From contig NMRA01000764.1 in NCBI GenBank assembly GCA_002633005.1, positions 48,616 through 112,615 on the forward strand: a stretch of 64,000 nucleotides of DNA, written 5' to 3'. Of the stretch, positions 62,616 through 64,000 are shown piece by piece. Position numbers and translations under genes: made by a program. Position 1 is the first letter of the stretch; the number at the start of each line of letters is the position of its first letter. The notes under the pieces are model-generated. The model had not been told where the DNA came from, did no database searches, and saw nothing but the letters and a program-made list of their open reading frames with translations. This stretch comes from Phoronis australis (Eukaryota > Phoronida > Phoronidae).

Positions 62616-64000
62616 TGCACCCACATATTTATATGTGGACGCATTATGCTGTCATCTCCGGAGTCCGGCTGCTCTATCTCCAAAACCCTTTGATGTACGT
62701 TCATGAAATTTTGCACATATGTTCCTATTATAGATGGGATGGCACTTTCAGACAGACCCGATTACCGGTGTGCCCCCTAGTGGCAATTTTAATCTTTTAA
62801 GCTTACCTCTGTATCTTCAAAGATCCTCAACATATTTTGATGAAATTTGGCATATTGGCATCTGTTAGTGAGATGACACCATCCTCTCGTTTTCGGATGG
62901 ATTGGACCTAGTTTGCGCCACCTAGTGGCCATTTTTGCTGTTTTCGAGTCTGTTTTTTGACTTCTACCCCTCTATCAACCAAACCGCTCTAAGCATGATT
63001 GTGGAAATTGGCATGTATATTTTTATTATGAAGAGGACGGCTGACAATGATTTTCCGACAATTTTGGTAACTGTGGTGCCTCCTAGTGGCAATTTTGTCT
63101 CTTTTTGCGCCCATGGCTGTATCTCCTAAACCGTTGGTAGGATCTTTACTAAATTCTGGAAGTGTCTTTATATGATGTTGACAATAGATGACGACGACTT
63201 TCGGACAGATCTGAGTACTGGTGTGCCACCTAGTGGCAATTTAATTTTTTTACGTTTACCTCTGTATCTTCAAGGTATTTTCATAAAATTTGGAATATAG
63301 GCACCTATTAGTAAGATGACGCTGTCCTACTGTTTTCAGATGGATTTGACGTAGTTTGCACCACCTAGTGGCCATTTTTGCTGTTTTCGAGTCTGTTTTT
63401 TGGCGTCCACCCCTCTATCAACCAAGCCACTATAAGGATGATTGTGGAATTTGGCATGTATGTTTTTATTAAGAAGAGGACGGTTGACGATGATTTTCCG
63501 ATGATTTTGACTGCTGTGGCGCCTTCTAGTGGCAGTTTTGTCTCTTTTTGTGCCCATGGCTGTATCTCCTAAACCGTTGGCGGGATCTTTACTAAATTCT
63601 GCTTGTGTATTTGATGTTGACAATGGATGACGACAACTTTCGGATGGATCTGACTATCGGTGTGCCCCTTAGTGGCAATTTAAATTTTTTTAGGTTTACC
63701 TCTGTATCTTCAAAGGTTCTCAACGTATTTTCATAAAATTTGACACCTATTAGTGAGATGAATCCATTTTCGGATGGATGTGACGTAGTTTGGCGTCCAC
63801 CTCACTATCAACCAAACTGCACTAAGGATGACTATGAAGCTGATGATGATTTTCCAATGACTTCGATTACTGTGGCGCCTCCTAGTAGCAGTTTTTTTTT
63901 TTGTGCCCATGGCTGTATCTCCTAAATGGTTTGCAGCATCTTTGCTAAGTTTAGCAAGACTTAGTGTGTTTATATGATGATGACAACAACTTTCGGACGA
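62616..64000 (+). repeat. CTAGTGGC-type dispersed element, adjacent copy running off the window
   Basis: A second start motif (CACCCACATATTTATATGTG) at 62621. Cores near 62770, 62917, 63076, 63223, 63359, 63520, 63660 and 63866. Perfect CTCF-like 14-mers at 62770-62783, 62915-62928 and 63223-63236. Confidence 0.8.

Noticed and set aside
62935-63925. Repeated short + strand ORFs with similar proteins (ending FCAHGCIS)
   Set aside because: They fall in corresponding places of the CTAGTGGC-type monomers, differ by frameshifts, lack conserved starts and match no family; best explained as repeat by-products.

Overview
This is eukaryotic DNA from an invertebrate animal. It has large introns (up to about 12 kb), GT-AG splice sites, AT-rich intergenic DNA, many transposons and very many minisatellites. 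No prokaryotic feature is present. An amphioxus-like cephalochordate is my best guess. The reasons are one dystrobrevin gene and one CC2D1 gene of animal type, probable haplotype differences at a scaffold join, and minisatellites that repeatedly span exon-intron boundaries, a feature I recall being described in amphioxus genes (not checked).

Three conserved genes are supported by protein similarity and by matching intron phases at every junction. (1) The 3' half of a dystrobrevin gene (+ strand): six coding exons from 759 to the stop codon at 25050, then a 3' UTR to about 26230. (2) A complete NF-YC gene (- strand): seven coding exons from the ATG at 39621 to the stop at 29757 (302 aa), plus a predicted 5' UTR exon near 40197. 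It is convergent with dystrobrevin. (3) The 5' part of CC2D1A/B (Lgd, + strand): fourteen exons from the ATG at 40507 to 60963, covering four DM14 domains. The C2 domain lies beyond the window. NF-YC and CC2D1 are head to head, with 885 bp between their start codons and a cluster of CCAAT motifs between them.

Much of the rest is repetitive. One dispersed family is built from about 147-bp monomers that each carry a CTAGTGGC motif resembling the CTCF core; it occupies about 1.3-1.7, 3.4-4.6, 8.2-9.8, 14.9-15.1, 37.8-39.1 (reverse), 46.7-47.5, 53.1-54.1 and 61.6-64 kb. DNA transposons with terminal inverted repeats lie in introns; three carry decayed THAP zinc-finger coding sequence, and two of these have TTAA target duplications (Kolobok-like). 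A decayed LINE (5.25-6.3 kb), tRNA-derived SINEs, foldback elements and a gag-like zinc-knuckle ORF split by two transposons are also present.

The most unusual signal is a recurrent association between tandem repeats and splice sites. At least seven exon-intron junctions in dystrobrevin and CC2D1 lie inside, or supply the first unit of, a minisatellite, so donor or acceptor sites are present in many tandem copies. In dystrobrevin a 45-bp unit (15 codons) repeats six times with an in-frame donor in each copy.
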